64,000 bases of DNA from JANQQN01 sp964519665. GTDB lineage: Bacteria; Myxococcota; Kuafuiibacteriia; Kuafuiibacteriales; Kuafuiibacteriaceae. Positions within the stretch are counted from its first letter, which is position 1. The number at the start of each line of letters is the position of its first letter. The notes below the pieces were generated by a model. It had not been told where the DNA came from, made no database searches, and saw only the letters and a program-made list of their open reading frames with translations. The position numbers and the translations under genes were made by a program. The stretch covers positions 107,690-171,689 of the forward strand of contig CAZFIV010000004.1 of NCBI GenBank assembly GCA_964519665.1, given 5' to 3'. Shown piece after piece: positions 25,024 to 33,942 of this stretch.

Positions 25024-26499
25024 ATGACGACCACCAGATCGAATCGCGTTTTGATCGTTGATGACGAAGAGCAGATCCTCAGATCCATTTCGAGAGACCT
25101 GTCTCGGGCCGGCTACGACTGCTTGACCACCAACGGCGGGGCCGGCGCGAAGATGGCCATCGCCAACCAAAACGACGCTTTCGACGTCATTCTATGCGAC
25201 CTCATGATGCCGGAAGTCGATGGGCTCGACGTCCTGAGGTTCGCGAACGCGCAGCCGCGGCCGTCGCCGGTGATCATCCTGACGGCATACGGCACCGTCA
25301 ACGCTGCGGTCACTGCGATGAAGCTCGGGGCCGTAGACTTCCTCGAAAAGCCCTCATCCCCCGAAGCGATCCGGGCCGCGGTCAAGCTCGCAACGACGCA
25401 GCCGCGCCAACCCGCACAGTACACGAAGAAAACCGCACCCGCTGAACCTCCGGGGCTCGTGGGCTCGAACCAGTGGTTATCGGGATTCATGGCCACCCTC
25501 GAGCGCATCGCCGCCGCCGACCAAGTGACCGTGCTCATCGACGGAGAGACGGGCACCGGCAAGAGCGTGGTCGCCCGCCAAATCCACGCGGCCTCTCCGC
25601 GAAATCGAGCCCCCTTTGTCGAGGTCAACTGCGCAAGCATCCAGTCCAACCTGGCGGAGAGCGAAATATTTGGGCACAAGAAAGGCGCATTCACCGGCGC
25701 CGTGAGCGACAAGGTCGGCTACGTACGCGAAGCTAACTCCGGAACGCTGTTCCTCGATGAGATCGGCGAGCTCGAGCTCAGCCTCCAGTCGAAGTTGCTC
25801 ACCCTGCTGCAAGAGCGAAGATTCCGGCCGCTGAATTGGGATACCGACCTCGAGGCCGACGTTCGCTTTCTTGCCGCAACCAATCGAGACCTCGAAACCG
25901 AGGTTCGCAGCGGACGATTCCGCGAAGATCTCTTCTATCGTCTCAATGTCATTAAGCTCACCATCCCCCCTTTGCGTGATAGGGTAAATGACATTCCGAT
26001 TCTGATCGGGCACTTCCGGGACCGATGGAGTTCAGCCAGCGCAAGCTGCCCGCCATTCTCGGATGCAGCCCTCGCCGCCATGCGGCGGTACCGTTGGGTG
26101 GGCAACATTCGAGAGCTCGAAAACTTGGTCAAGCTCCTTACGGTGATGCATCACGACGCGGTCGAAATCACGCCTGATATGCTACCCAAGCGAATTCAAG
26201 AGGCCGTCCGAGAGCCGGAGGCGGTCGACGCCCCGGTTCAAGTCGAGCTGAAAACCCCGCCCGGCAACGACAACGGTCAACTCCCAGAAGAAGGTTTGGC
26301 GCTGGCCGTACAAAAATATCAGCGCAACATGCTCATTCGTGCGTTGGACGAATGCGACGGCAACAAGACCCAGGCGGCCAGACGGCTCCGGCTCAAACGA
26401 ACGACGCTCATCGAGATGTGCAATCGCTTGGACATCGATAGCGAGAAAAAGGCCTCACCCACGTCGCGCTTCTCGACCGAAACACCCGACGACGATTAG
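25024..26499 (+). CDS. Sigma-54-dependent response regulator of flagellar genes (FlrC/FleQ-like)
   Basis: This 491-residue NtrC-family activator has a receiver domain (1-120; acidic pair D13/D14, phosphorylation site D59, K109). The AAA+ sigma-54 interaction domain follows, with Walker A GETGTGKS at 174-181, the sigma-54-contact loop GAFTGA at 221-226 and Walker B FLDE near 243. A Fis-type HTH is at the end (ALDECDGNKTQAARRLRLKR, then TTLIEMCNRL). The HTH resembles FleQ/FlrA, the receiver resembles FlrC/FlbD. I use the ATG at 25024. It is divergent from the fliL block and leads the block up to flgE. It is probably the master or middle-class activator of the island. No partner kinase gene is present in the window. 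Confidence 0.88.
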   Translation: MTTTRSNRVLIVDDEEQILRSISRDLSRAGYDCLTTNGGAGAKMAIANQNDAFDVILCDLMMPEVDGLDVLRFANAQPRPSPVIILTAYGTVNAAVTAMKLGAVDFLEKPSSPEAIRAAVKLATTQPRQPAQYTKKTAPAEPPGLVGSNQWLSGFMATLERIAAADQVTVLIDGETGTGKSVVARQIHAASPRNRAPFVEVNCASIQSNLAESEIFGHKKGAFTGAVSDKVGYVREANSGTLFLDEIGELELSLQSKLLTLLQERRFRPLNWDTDLEADVRFLAATNRDLETEVRSGRFREDLFYRLNVIKLTIPPLRDRVNDIPILIGHFRDRWSSASASCPPFSDAALAAMRRYRWVGNIRELENLVKLLTVMHHDAVEITPDMLPKRIQEAVREPEAVDAPVQVELKTPPGNDNGQLPEEGLALAVQKYQRNMLIRALDECDGNKTQAARRLRLKRTTLIEMCNRLDIDSEKKASPTSRFSTETPDDD

Positions 26500-26557
26500 C
26501 CCGCCAATCCGACGGCTCACTTTCTCGATCAAGTGAACGCGCCGATAGACACCCTCG

Positions 26558-28867
26558 ATGAAGCGGTGGCTCGCGCTGCTGGCGGCGGGACTGATGGTCG
26601 CTGCCCGGCCTGGCTCGGTGGACGCCCGAGAGCCTCCGGCAAAGCAGATTGTCACCGTCAAGGGGCGGTCTAAGACGCGAGCCCGCGTCGTCTTGCAGCC
26701 GGGTGATCGCGTCGCGATCCTCTCCATACGGTATCCCCCGCGAAATATTCTAAGTGTCCTCGAGTCCCAGACAGGCCCGGCCCTGATCGGAATAGAACGA
26801 CTCGGACTGGTCGACGATACCCTGCGGGTCGCCCTCTATCTGGCGAGCGAGGCCTTCACGGTGCGAGTGCGCATGTTGCGACGTCATCGGGGTACTTTCT
26901 CGATTCTCTTGACGGCCCGAGAATACGAGCCTGGGTTGCCCGCGCATCAACTCATTGGCCGTATCCCGGACTCCCCTCCCCGAAGACCGCTTCCGGTCGT
27001 TCTGCCGAGCCGGCCCCGTCGCCATCCGTGCCGTCGGTACCCGACAGTCATCCGAGTACTAAAGATGCTCGATGATCATTCACCGCCCGAGATATCGAAT
27101 ATCAAGTCGTTGACCTCGAAGGTCCCCGATGGACGCTGTAGCGACTATCTCTTCGCACGCGTCGCCGCACGTCGGCTGGTCAGGAACGAACCGCTGGGCC
27201 CCATTCAGAAGTGGGCGTATCGCTTCAGCGAACAGGATCGTTGGGCTTCGCATCAATATGCGTATAGCTACACGGCCCTCGTTGCCGCCGCCGTCTTGAC
27301 CCGTACCGGTTTCACGCCCGAAGCCGGCGTTCTGTTGGCGACCGATCGAATTCAGAACAGTCCGCGCCTGACCCCCTACCGCGGCCTGCTGATGAGCGAC
27401 CTGTTGATCGCCCGCAACGAACAAGGCACCGCAAGAGGACTGTTGCGCGCGCTCCTCGATCGAACGAAGTCCCCCCTGATTCGCGATGCAAGCCAAATCC
27501 GGATGCTCGCATTTGGTCCGGCCACCGAGCCAGACCTCCCCCTTGCGGTGAGCCGCCCGAGCAGCGGAGCGGAAGATTCGCGCTCCAGCCTCTTCGGCGA
27601 GCTGATGCTCAGATGGGGAGAGCTCACCCTCGCCTCCGAATCTCCGGAAAGAGCGACCGAGTTCTTTGAGTACGCTGCAACGAGCCCAAACTTCGAAATC
27701 CGCACGCACGCCATGCTCCGTCTCGGCGACCTGACCGTTCGCTCAAAGGCTCCAGGCTTTCAAAAGAAGGCCGAGCGATACTACGATCGAGTCGACGAGC
27801 GGCTTGATTGCCTAGCCAGTCTCGCCCGCCTCCGCAGGATCCTTCTCGATAGCAGTGACCGCGAAGCGCTGGAACAGCGCGTGACCGACGTCATCAATCA
27901 TCCGATCTGCCCTGGTCAAGCGCTCGAAGCACGCTTCGCCATGGCCCATCTTTCGGCGCTGCGGGACGACTTTGCCTACGCCGACCAACTCCTCGAAGCA
28001 GCCGAAGACCTTCATGAAGACCGATGGCTGAGCCGATCTTGTTTCGATACGCTGCGGACCGAGATCGCTACCCAGGCGGTCGGGCGTCTCTTTCGCAACC
28101 GTGATTGGCAGGGACTTCACAAGCTGTACCAAAGTCGCCTTGCCAGCCGTCGCGAGACCCTGGCTCCTCCCACCCTCATGATGGTCGCGGAAGCCCTGAA
28201 CGAAGTTGGACTTCACGAACAGGCAGCTCAGCTCAATCGTAGCGCGCTTCAAAGATCCTCGAAGACCCAAGAGCAAGAACGAGCCACCCTCGCCCTCGCC
28301 GATACGTACCTGAAGTCCGACAAGTTGTACCTGGCTGAGATCGTGCTCAAGCATTTTCTCGAGGTGCGCTCGAGCTCCAAGCTGATCTGGCGGGCGACCA
28401 TGCTGCACGCCGAACTACGGGTCCGTCAGCAAAATGGCGTCGCAGCCCTCAGCGCCCTGCAGTCCGCCGAAAAGTCGACACCGCGCGGAGACCCCAAGAC
28501 GATGCACTCGGTGCTCCAGGCCGAAGCACTGTATCTCCTGGGACGGGCCGACGACGCGGCCTTGAGCCTTCTCTCGGCTCTCCGGGCCCCTTGGCACCCG
28601 GCCCTGGAGACCCGTGGCGTTGGCGTCAACGTTCTGTCGTTGTGTGTACGCAAATGCAACGCGTCCAACCTGGAACGACTCTTGAAAGCTCTCCGGAAAA
28701 CTGGTCACCAGGACCTGTTGAGCGACCGAGTGGTTTACTGGAGCACGAAGCGAGGAATTCGCATCGATGCACAGTTGCGCGATGACGACTCTGTTTGGAA
28801 GCGTCTCGATGCCATCGGTCGTCAGGATTCAGTGGGAGCGGAACCGAGGAGCAACGGCGATGAATGA
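26558..28867 (+). CDS. Large secreted TPR-type repeat protein, possible flagellar motor scaffold (PflA-like architecture)
   Basis: The 769-residue product has a signal peptide (MKRWLALLAAGLMVAARPGS, cleaved near residue 23). A beta-rich domain at about 25-120 follows, then a Pro/Arg-rich linker. From about residue 170 to the end runs a long solenoid of helical pairs with TPR-like spacing (for example ALRDDFAYADQLLEAAEDL, AEALNEVGLHEQAAQLNRSA, AEALYLLGRADDAALSLLSA). I recognise no enzyme motif. The order signal peptide, beta domain, TPR superhelix, and total size resemble PflA of Campylobacterota, a periplasmic motor scaffold needed for stator recruitment. This is an architectural comparison, not a demonstrated homology. 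It lies 58 bp after the activator and overlaps the next gene by 8 bp, leading into flgB. Confidence 0.72.
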   Translation: MKRWLALLAAGLMVAARPGSVDAREPPAKQIVTVKGRSKTRARVVLQPGDRVAILSIRYPPRNILSVLESQTGPALIGIERLGLVDDTLRVALYLASEAFTVRVRMLRRHRGTFSILLTAREYEPGLPAHQLIGRIPDSPPRRPLPVVLPSRPRRHPCRRYPTVIRVLKMLDDHSPPEISNIKSLTSKVPDGRCSDYLFARVAARRLVRNEPLGPIQKWAYRFSEQDRWASHQYAYSYTALVAAAVLTRTGFTPEAGVLLATDRIQNSPRLTPYRGLLMSDLLIARNEQGTARGLLRALLDRTKSPLIRDASQIRMLAFGPATEPDLPLAVSRPSSGAEDSRSSLFGELMLRWGELTLASESPERATEFFEYAATSPNFEIRTHAMLRLGDLTVRSKAPGFQKKAERYYDRVDERLDCLASLARLRRILLDSSDREALEQRVTDVINHPICPGQALEARFAMAHLSALRDDFAYADQLLEAAEDLHEDRWLSRSCFDTLRTEIATQAVGRLFRNRDWQGLHKLYQSRLASRRETLAPPTLMMVAEALNEVGLHEQAAQLNRSALQRSSKTQEQERATLALADTYLKSDKLYLAEIVLKHFLEVRSSSKLIWRATMLHAELRVRQQNGVAALSALQSAEKSTPRGDPKTMHSVLQAEALYLLGRADDAALSLLSALRAPWHPALETRGVGVNVLSLCVRKCNASNLERLLKALRKTGHQDLLSDRVVYWSTKRGIRIDAQLRDDDSVWKRLDAIGRQDSVGAEPRSNGDE

Positions 28868-29405
28868 TAGCAATCCCAAGGGCGAAGGCGTAGCGCTGCA
28901 TGTGAACGGCCATTTATTGGCCGTTGCCCAAGAATCCGGTTTTCATAAATTCGACCCCGCACTCCGCGGCGTCGCGCTATCGGATTCCCCGGTACTCATT
29001 CGAGCAAAAGACACGCACGGCGGAGATATCGTCGACCGGCTACACAAGCTTGGACGACGAAACGGGCAACCCGTCCATCAGTGTCGACATCCCGAGCAGG
29101 CTGAACGACTATTCCGGGTGGTGCTCGAATCGACCGACGAAGGAAACACCGAGGCCCTCGGAACCTGGGCCTTGCATCGCGTAGAGGCGTGGCCACGAGA
29201 AATGCAGTTAAACCTGCACCGGGTCCTCGAGCAGTTGGATCAGAGCCGCCTCCACGGACGTCTCAAGCACGAACGGATTCCGCGGGTCGTCGTGCTGCAG
29301 GCGGTCGGACAGCAGAACCAAAACCTGGAGCCCGAGCTGGCTGCTCGGTTGTCATATTTCAGCGTAGAAGCGCGTCCACACATCAAAAAGAGCCTTCGAT
29401 CATGA
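28860..29405 (+). CDS. Degenerate sigma-54-activator-like AAA protein, no ATPase motifs
   Basis: This 181-residue protein lines up by eye with the AAA core of the activator at 25024-26499. The Walker A region VLIDGETGTGKS becomes VLIRAKDTHGGD (45-56), without the P-loop lysine. GTLFLDEIGEL becomes GTWALHRVEAW (101-111), without the Walker B acidic pair. The segment that would carry GAFTGA is missing, and there is no receiver and no HTH. The matching order of segments and the conserved spacing to the ARLSYFSVEARP end make common descent likely. It cannot hydrolyse ATP in the normal way, so it may be a regulator or assembly partner of the intact activator. It starts inside the end of the TPR gene (8-bp overlap) and its stop overlaps the flgB start (ATGA). 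Confidence 0.7.
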   Translation: MNDSNPKGEGVALHVNGHLLAVAQESGFHKFDPALRGVALSDSPVLIRAKDTHGGDIVDRLHKLGRRNGQPVHQCRHPEQAERLFRVVLESTDEGNTEALGTWALHRVEAWPREMQLNLHRVLEQLDQSRLHGRLKHERIPRVVVLQAVGQQNQNLEPELAARLSYFSVEARPHIKKSLRS

Positions 29406-29770
29406 ATATGCTCGGCGACCGACTCCAACCCTGGTTCGAACGTGCCTTGGACCTATCGAGCCGTCGCCATGAGCTCCTGGCCGCGAATGTCGCGAACGTC
29501 GATACTCCGGACTTCGTCCCTCGCGACCTCGAGTTTCGCGATGCGCTCCGCCGGGAGCTCGCCAGCGACGCGACCGCTGCCACCGCCACCAATCTCCTGG
29601 CGGCCGAAGAACGTCCCTTGGGTAGACCTCGTCTCGATGGAGGGCAGGTCGACCTGGATCAAGAAGTCACCCGGCTTGCGAGCAATCGAACTTTTCACGA
29701 GCTCGCAACCGAGGTCATGAGTCGTCGGATCGCACTGATGCGGTACTCGATCGACGAAGGAGGCCGCTAG
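29402..29770 (+). CDS. flgB: Proximal rod protein FlgB
   Basis: FlgB is the innermost rod subunit. The 122-residue product has the rod N-terminal motif HELLAANVANVDTPDFVPRD and ends with the conserved helix (TFHELATEVMSRRIALMRYS). The frame opens upstream to 29189, but the true start is the ATG at 29402 overlapping the previous stop. It begins the run flgB-flgC-fliE-fliF-fliG-fliH-fliI. It is exported by the type III apparatus. The next gene begins at its stop codon, with a one-base overlap. Confidence 0.94.
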   Translation: MNMLGDRLQPWFERALDLSSRRHELLAANVANVDTPDFVPRDLEFRDALRRELASDATAATATNLLAAEERPLGRPRLDGGQVDLDQEVTRLASNRTFHELATEVMSRRIALMRYSIDEGGR

Positions 29771-30222
29771 TGACGCAATCAGTGTTCACGAGCCTCGAAT
29801 TGGCCGGCCGCGCGCTGTCCGTGCAAAAGACCCGACTGGATCTCGTATCCGCCAATCTGGCCAACGCTCAAACGACCCGAGTCGACGGCCAGATAGGACC
29901 GTACCGGCGGCGAGATGCGGTCTTGGTTGCAGAAGCAGCCCGCGACAACTTCGGCCAGATTCTGCAGGATGAGCTTGGCCAGCCCGTCACGACGGTGACC
30001 GTATCGGAGGTAGTGGAAGATATGGCCCCGCCACGACTAGAGTACGATCCCGACCATCCCGACGCCAACGTCGAAGGCTACGTCGCGTACCCCAATGTGA
30101 ATGCCGTCGAGGAGATGGTCAACATGATCACGAGCATGCGCTCCTACCAGGCCAACCTGGCGGTGGTTTCGGGCATTCAAGACATGTCTCGGCGCGCGTT
30201 GAGCATCGGAAGGACCGGATGA
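29770..30222 (+). CDS. flgC: Proximal rod protein FlgC
   Basis: FlgC is a proximal rod protein of 150 residues. It shows the rod motif LDLVSANLANAQTTRVDGQI near its beginning. The C-terminal FlgC signature is GYVAYPNVNAVEEMVNMITS, then MRSYQANLAVV. The start codon is GTG at 29770, overlapping the flgB stop by one base. It precedes fliE with an ATGA-type overlap, so flgB, flgC and fliE are translationally coupled. Confidence 0.95.
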   Translation: MTQSVFTSLELAGRALSVQKTRLDLVSANLANAQTTRVDGQIGPYRRRDAVLVAEAARDNFGQILQDELGQPVTTVTVSEVVEDMAPPRLEYDPDHPDANVEGYVAYPNVNAVEEMVNMITSMRSYQANLAVVSGIQDMSRRALSIGRTG

Positions 30223-30518
30223 ACCCGATCGACGTCGAGGGTGTTCTCCCCACGCCGCAGATCGCCCGCTCCGACGCTGGCGACGTGAGCACCTCTGGGT
30301 CGGTCAGTTTCGGAGAAGTTCTCGAAGACGCGATCAGCGACGTTCGAGGTAGTCTTCACGAAGCCGACAAGACCGCGGCCGATGCTCTGGTCGGAGACGC
30401 GGCGCCTCACGAGGCCATGATCGCTCTGGCCAAGGCCGACTTGAAGTTCCGCCTGCTTGCTCAAACAAGGAACAAGTTGGTGAACGCATACAGTGAGCTC
30501 ATGAATTTGCGCATGTAG
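30219..30518 (+). CDS. fliE: MS-ring/rod junction protein FliE
   Basis: FliE joins the MS ring to the rod and is the first exported substrate. The 99-residue protein has the family pattern SFGEVLEDAISDVRGSLHEA, followed by HEAMIALAKADLKFRLLAQT and the ending RNKLVNAYSELMNLRM. It overlaps flgC by 4 bp. Its size is typical for FliE (about 100 residues). A 34-bp gap separates it from fliF. Confidence 0.94.
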   Translation: MNPIDVEGVLPTPQIARSDAGDVSTSGSVSFGEVLEDAISDVRGSLHEADKTAADALVGDAAPHEAMIALAKADLKFRLLAQTRNKLVNAYSELMNLRM

Positions 30519-30552
30519 TGGCCGATATATCTTTCGCCCTAGGTGACGTACC

Positions 30553-32184
30553 ATGGAGGCCCTCAACAACATCGTTGCTCGTGTACGAGGGTTCTGGAGC
30601 GACTCTAGCCCCCTGGTCCGCGCGACCTTAGTCGTCGGCATCATCCTGGTATTGGTCGGCGCTACCTATGCATGGACGGGGGGCGCGGGCGGAGAGCTCA
30701 TCGCGCTCTCCGAGCAACCCATGTCGCTCGAGCAGGTCGGACGCATCACGGGCGAACTCGAAAAGCGAAACCTCGAATTCAAGGTCGTAGAAAGCGGTAC
30801 GCAGGTTTTGGTCCCTCGCGCTCGCCGCGGCGACCTGCTGGCGAGCCTTGCCGCCTCGGGGGTTAGCGTTCGCCCGGAAGTCCCCGAAGCGCTGGAGACC
30901 AGTCTGCTGGCCACCGACTTTCAACAGCGGGAGCAGGTGCGTCGAAGCCTGGAACGTTCGTTGGCCCGGGATATCTCCTCGATGACCGCCATCGAGCGGG
31001 CCGAGGTCCATATCTCACCCGGCAGCGACAGCGTGTTCTCCCGCAACAAGCGAAAAGGCGCCGCATCGGTGGTGGTCAAGATTCGCCCGGGCTTTTCGTT
31101 CTCCAAAGAGCGGGCCATGAGTCTCAAGCACCTCGTCGCGCAGGCGGCTCATCGCTACGGCGTTACCAGCGGTTCGGTCACCGTCGTCGACCACGAAGCC
31201 CGCACCCTCGCCCCATCCGAGGACGACAGCGAGCTCGGACTCAATACGAAAGCCCTGGCGTTGCAGCGAGAAACCGAAGACGACCTTGCCGACCGCATCC
31301 GCGTCCTGCTCGAACCGGTCGTCGGCCCTGGTCGCGTTCGGGTGCAAGTCCGAACCAAGATGAACCTGAACCGGGTCGTAGAGACCGCCGAGCAGTACGA
31401 CCCGGACAACGCCACCGTCCTGACCGAGCGTAAAACCAGCGAGAACTCGCGCGCCCAGCGTCAACGGCCGCCGACGGTCGCGGGAGCGCCGGGAAACATC
31501 CCCCAGGGCGTCCCGGCGACGGCCGGCGGCGGCGGTTCCCGGTCCAATCAGGCTCGGGACATCACCGATACCAGCTTCGCGGTTCCCAAGGTGGTTCGGC
31601 ATACGAAGCACGCGATCGGAGACATTCAGCGAATGTCCGTCGCGGTACTTGTGGATGCAGCCGCGTTCGCAACCCCTCCGTCCGAAGTTGAGCCCGACGG
31701 CGATCCCCCCGCGGTGAAGGTGCCGGATCCTGAGGTCCCGCAAGTCGAGATCTCCGACCTGCCCCCTCGGCCCAACGACGAGATGCTTCTCGCCCTAGTG
31801 CGCGACGCGGTGGCGTTCGATCCTTCGCGCGGAGACACCGTCACGCTGAGTTTTCAACCTTTCGTCCGCGCGTCGACGCTCGCGGTCATCGAACCGCCCG
31901 GTGAGCCGCCGACCGAGATTCCTTCGTGGCTGCCCACAACCCTCGTGGTGCTCGTAGGATTCGCTTTGGTTGCCGGTGCGCTGTACTCCGCCGAGCGACG
32001 TCGGCGTCGAGAGGCCGAAGCCGAGGCCGAGCGGGCCGCGGCCAACGGTCCTCAATCGGACGAAGAGCCCGAGGAGTCAGAGCCATCCCTGAGAGACCGA
32101 GTACGACTCATCACCCAAGAGAACGTGCCCGCGACCGCTGAAGTCATCAAGAGCTGGCTGAGCACGACCCCGCAGAAAGGATAG
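30553..32184 (+). CDS. fliF: MS-ring protein FliF
   Basis: FliF assembles the membrane MS ring that nucleates the flagellum. The 543-residue product has two membrane segments (about 25-45 and 455-475) around a large periplasmic region with ring-building motifs. Visible stretches include RRSLERSLARDISSMTAIER, KRKGAASVVVKIRPGFSFSK and GSVTVVDHEARTLAPSEDDS. The C-terminal cytoplasmic tail is the FliG-binding part. A Pro/Gly-rich stretch interrupts the domain near residue 310, as is usual. It precedes fliG after 5 bp. Confidence 0.97.
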   Translation: MEALNNIVARVRGFWSDSSPLVRATLVVGIILVLVGATYAWTGGAGGELIALSEQPMSLEQVGRITGELEKRNLEFKVVESGTQVLVPRARRGDLLASLAASGVSVRPEVPEALETSLLATDFQQREQVRRSLERSLARDISSMTAIERAEVHISPGSDSVFSRNKRKGAASVVVKIRPGFSFSKERAMSLKHLVAQAAHRYGVTSGSVTVVDHEARTLAPSEDDSELGLNTKALALQRETEDDLADRIRVLLEPVVGPGRVRVQVRTKMNLNRVVETAEQYDPDNATVLTERKTSENSRAQRQRPPTVAGAPGNIPQGVPATAGGGGSRSNQARDITDTSFAVPKVVRHTKHAIGDIQRMSVAVLVDAAAFATPPSEVEPDGDPPAVKVPDPEVPQVEISDLPPRPNDEMLLALVRDAVAFDPSRGDTVTLSFQPFVRASTLAVIEPPGEPPTEIPSWLPTTLVVLVGFALVAGALYSAERRRRREAEAEAERAAANGPQSDEEPEESEPSLRDRVRLITQENVPATAEVIKSWLSTTPQKG

Positions 32185-32189
32185 CGACA

Positions 32190-33179
32190 ATGCCATCGAG
32201 CCCCCTTTCGGATTCGGAAAAAGCTGCGGTCCTATTCCTGCACCTTGAGGAGAGCGAGGCGTCCCAGGTGTTTCGGAAGCTATCACGCCGCGAGATGCGG
32301 CTCCTGTCGGCGGCGACCAAGAACGTGTCGCACCTGGCTCCGGACGAGGTCGACCTGGTCCTCCAGGATTTCCTCGACCAGATCGAGGGAACCAGTATGG
32401 CGCTCAAGGGGGGGGCCGCGTTCGTCAATTCGATGGCTCAACGGAGTCTGGGTCCCGACAAGGCCAAAGAGTTCTTGGGTGACGGCGGCGGCCTGGCCGA
32501 CACTCTGGCGGATATCGATTCGCGAACCATCGCCAACCTGATCCGCAAGGAGCATCCACAGACCGTGGCGCTGATCCTCGCTCACTTGCCGGCGATTCGC
32601 GCCGCCGAGGTGCTCGGAGCGCTGCCGGAGTCGGTGCAAGGCGACGCTCTATTGCGGCTGGCGAACATCGATCAGGTCAGTCCCGACGTCATCAAACTCA
32701 TCGAAGAAGCCATCCTCTCCGACCTCCGAGTGGGTGGCGAGGGCGTCACTCGCAAGGTCGGCGGCGTTTCGATGGTCGCCGACGTCATCAATAGTATGGA
32801 CAAGTCGCGAGAGCAGGCCATCATGCGCGATATCGAGGAGAACAACGAAGACTTGGCCGAAGAGATCCGCGGTCAAATGTTCGTCTTCGACGACTTGGTC
32901 CACATCGACGGACGCGGGGTGCAAACGCTCCTCAAAGAGGTCGAGCGCGATACGCTCGTGCTCGCGCTCAAGGCTTCGGGCGACGAACTGAAGGACCATA
33001 TCTTCAAGAACATGTCGGCCCGCGCGGTCGAGATGATGGTCGAAGAAATGGAAAGCCGCGGGCCGGTCCGGCTCAGTGAAGTGGAGCGGGCGCAGGGCGA
33101 AATCGTGAAGACCGCCCTCGCCCTCTCACAGGCGGGAACGATCGAAATCGCGAAGGGAGGCGCAGATGAGATGGTCTAG
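32190..33179 (+). CDS. fliG: Flagellar motor switch protein FliG
   Basis: FliG links the MS ring to the C-ring and contacts the stators. The 329-residue product has N, middle and C domains: SDSEKAAVLFLHLEESEASQ, the EHPQTVALILAHL motif in the middle domain, and the C-terminal torque helix with KNMSARAVEMMVEEMESRGP. Length and order are typical. It overlaps fliH by 14 bp at its end. Confidence 0.97.
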   Translation: MPSSPLSDSEKAAVLFLHLEESEASQVFRKLSRREMRLLSAATKNVSHLAPDEVDLVLQDFLDQIEGTSMALKGGAAFVNSMAQRSLGPDKAKEFLGDGGGLADTLADIDSRTIANLIRKEHPQTVALILAHLPAIRAAEVLGALPESVQGDALLRLANIDQVSPDVIKLIEEAILSDLRVGGEGVTRKVGGVSMVADVINSMDKSREQAIMRDIEENNEDLAEEIRGQMFVFDDLVHIDGRGVQTLLKEVERDTLVLALKASGDELKDHIFKNMSARAVEMMVEEMESRGPVRLSEVERAQGEIVKTALALSQAGTIEIAKGGADEMV

Positions 33180-33933
33180 GTCCGCCAAGAGGATCTTCGA
33201 CGGCGGGGCTGTGGGCCGCGATGCCGTCAGCGTTTTTCGTGGCAATGCGGATGGCAACGGTCAGCTCCACGTCTTCGCCTTCGAGGACGCGGTGACCGGG
33301 GCCGCATCACCATCGGTATCGACCCCGACATCATCCGCCGCTTCCAAGACTCCAGCATCTTCGGAGGCCTCACCTTCGCCCGCACCGGTCCCTTTGCCGA
33401 CGACGTCCGGCATCGACCCCGCGGAGGCCGACCGCCGGGAGCAGCTCGCCTTCGAGCGGGGTCAGCAAGAGGGTCAAAAAGCTGCCGATGAGCGACTCGA
33501 GCGGCTCGCCGAACAGCTCGAGGGCGCGATGCTCTTCCTGCATGAGACCGCGACCAAGCTCGATGAACGGGCGAGCCGGCAGGCGCTCGAACTGGGCCTG
33601 ATGGTCGCCGAACGACTCTTCCGCAAGTCGGTTGAAGTCGATCCCGACCAACTCATCGCCGCCGCTCAAGAGCTGATCGATGCCGCCGATGACCAGGGAC
33701 CATTGCGAATCGTCGTGGACCCCATCACCGCCAAGCACTGGCGCAATCATTCGGACGCCCTAAGCGAGATGCTCCCAGAGCGCCCCTTCGAGGTGGAGAG
33801 TAAGGCCGACCTCTCCGTGGGCGACCTCATCGTCCACTCCGGGGATCAAACCCTCGACGAGCGGGTCCATAACCGCTTGCAGCAGTACACGCACGCCCTC
33901 GAGCAGGAGCTCGGGCTTTCGTCCGCAGACTAG
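33166..33933 (+). CDS. fliH: Flagellar export regulator FliH
   Basis: FliH binds and regulates the FliI ATPase at the export gate. The 255-residue product starts inside the end of fliG and has an Ala/Pro/Ser-rich N-terminal part, then a Gln/Glu-rich coiled coil (EQLAFERGQQEGQKAADERL). The globular C-terminal domain has LGLMVAERLFRKSVEVDPDQ and then VDPITAKHWR. These are FliH-like, and the fliG-fliH-fliI order settles the call. Nine bases separate it from fliI. Confidence 0.88.
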   Translation: MRWSRSAKRIFDGGAVGRDAVSVFRGNADGNGQLHVFAFEDAVTGAASPSVSTPTSSAASKTPASSEASPSPAPVPLPTTSGIDPAEADRREQLAFERGQQEGQKAADERLERLAEQLEGAMLFLHETATKLDERASRQALELGLMVAERLFRKSVEVDPDQLIAAAQELIDAADDQGPLRIVVDPITAKHWRNHSDALSEMLPERPFEVESKADLSVGDLIVHSGDQTLDERVHNRLQQYTHALEQELGLSSAD

Positions 33934-33942
33934 GACGGTCTC

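Noticed and set aside
26541..26548. GCCGATAG, a perfect-looking sigma-28 -10 element just before the TPR gene
   Set aside because: No TCAAG/TAAA-type -35 element at 13-15 bases upstream, and transcription would start almost on the ATG at 26558.
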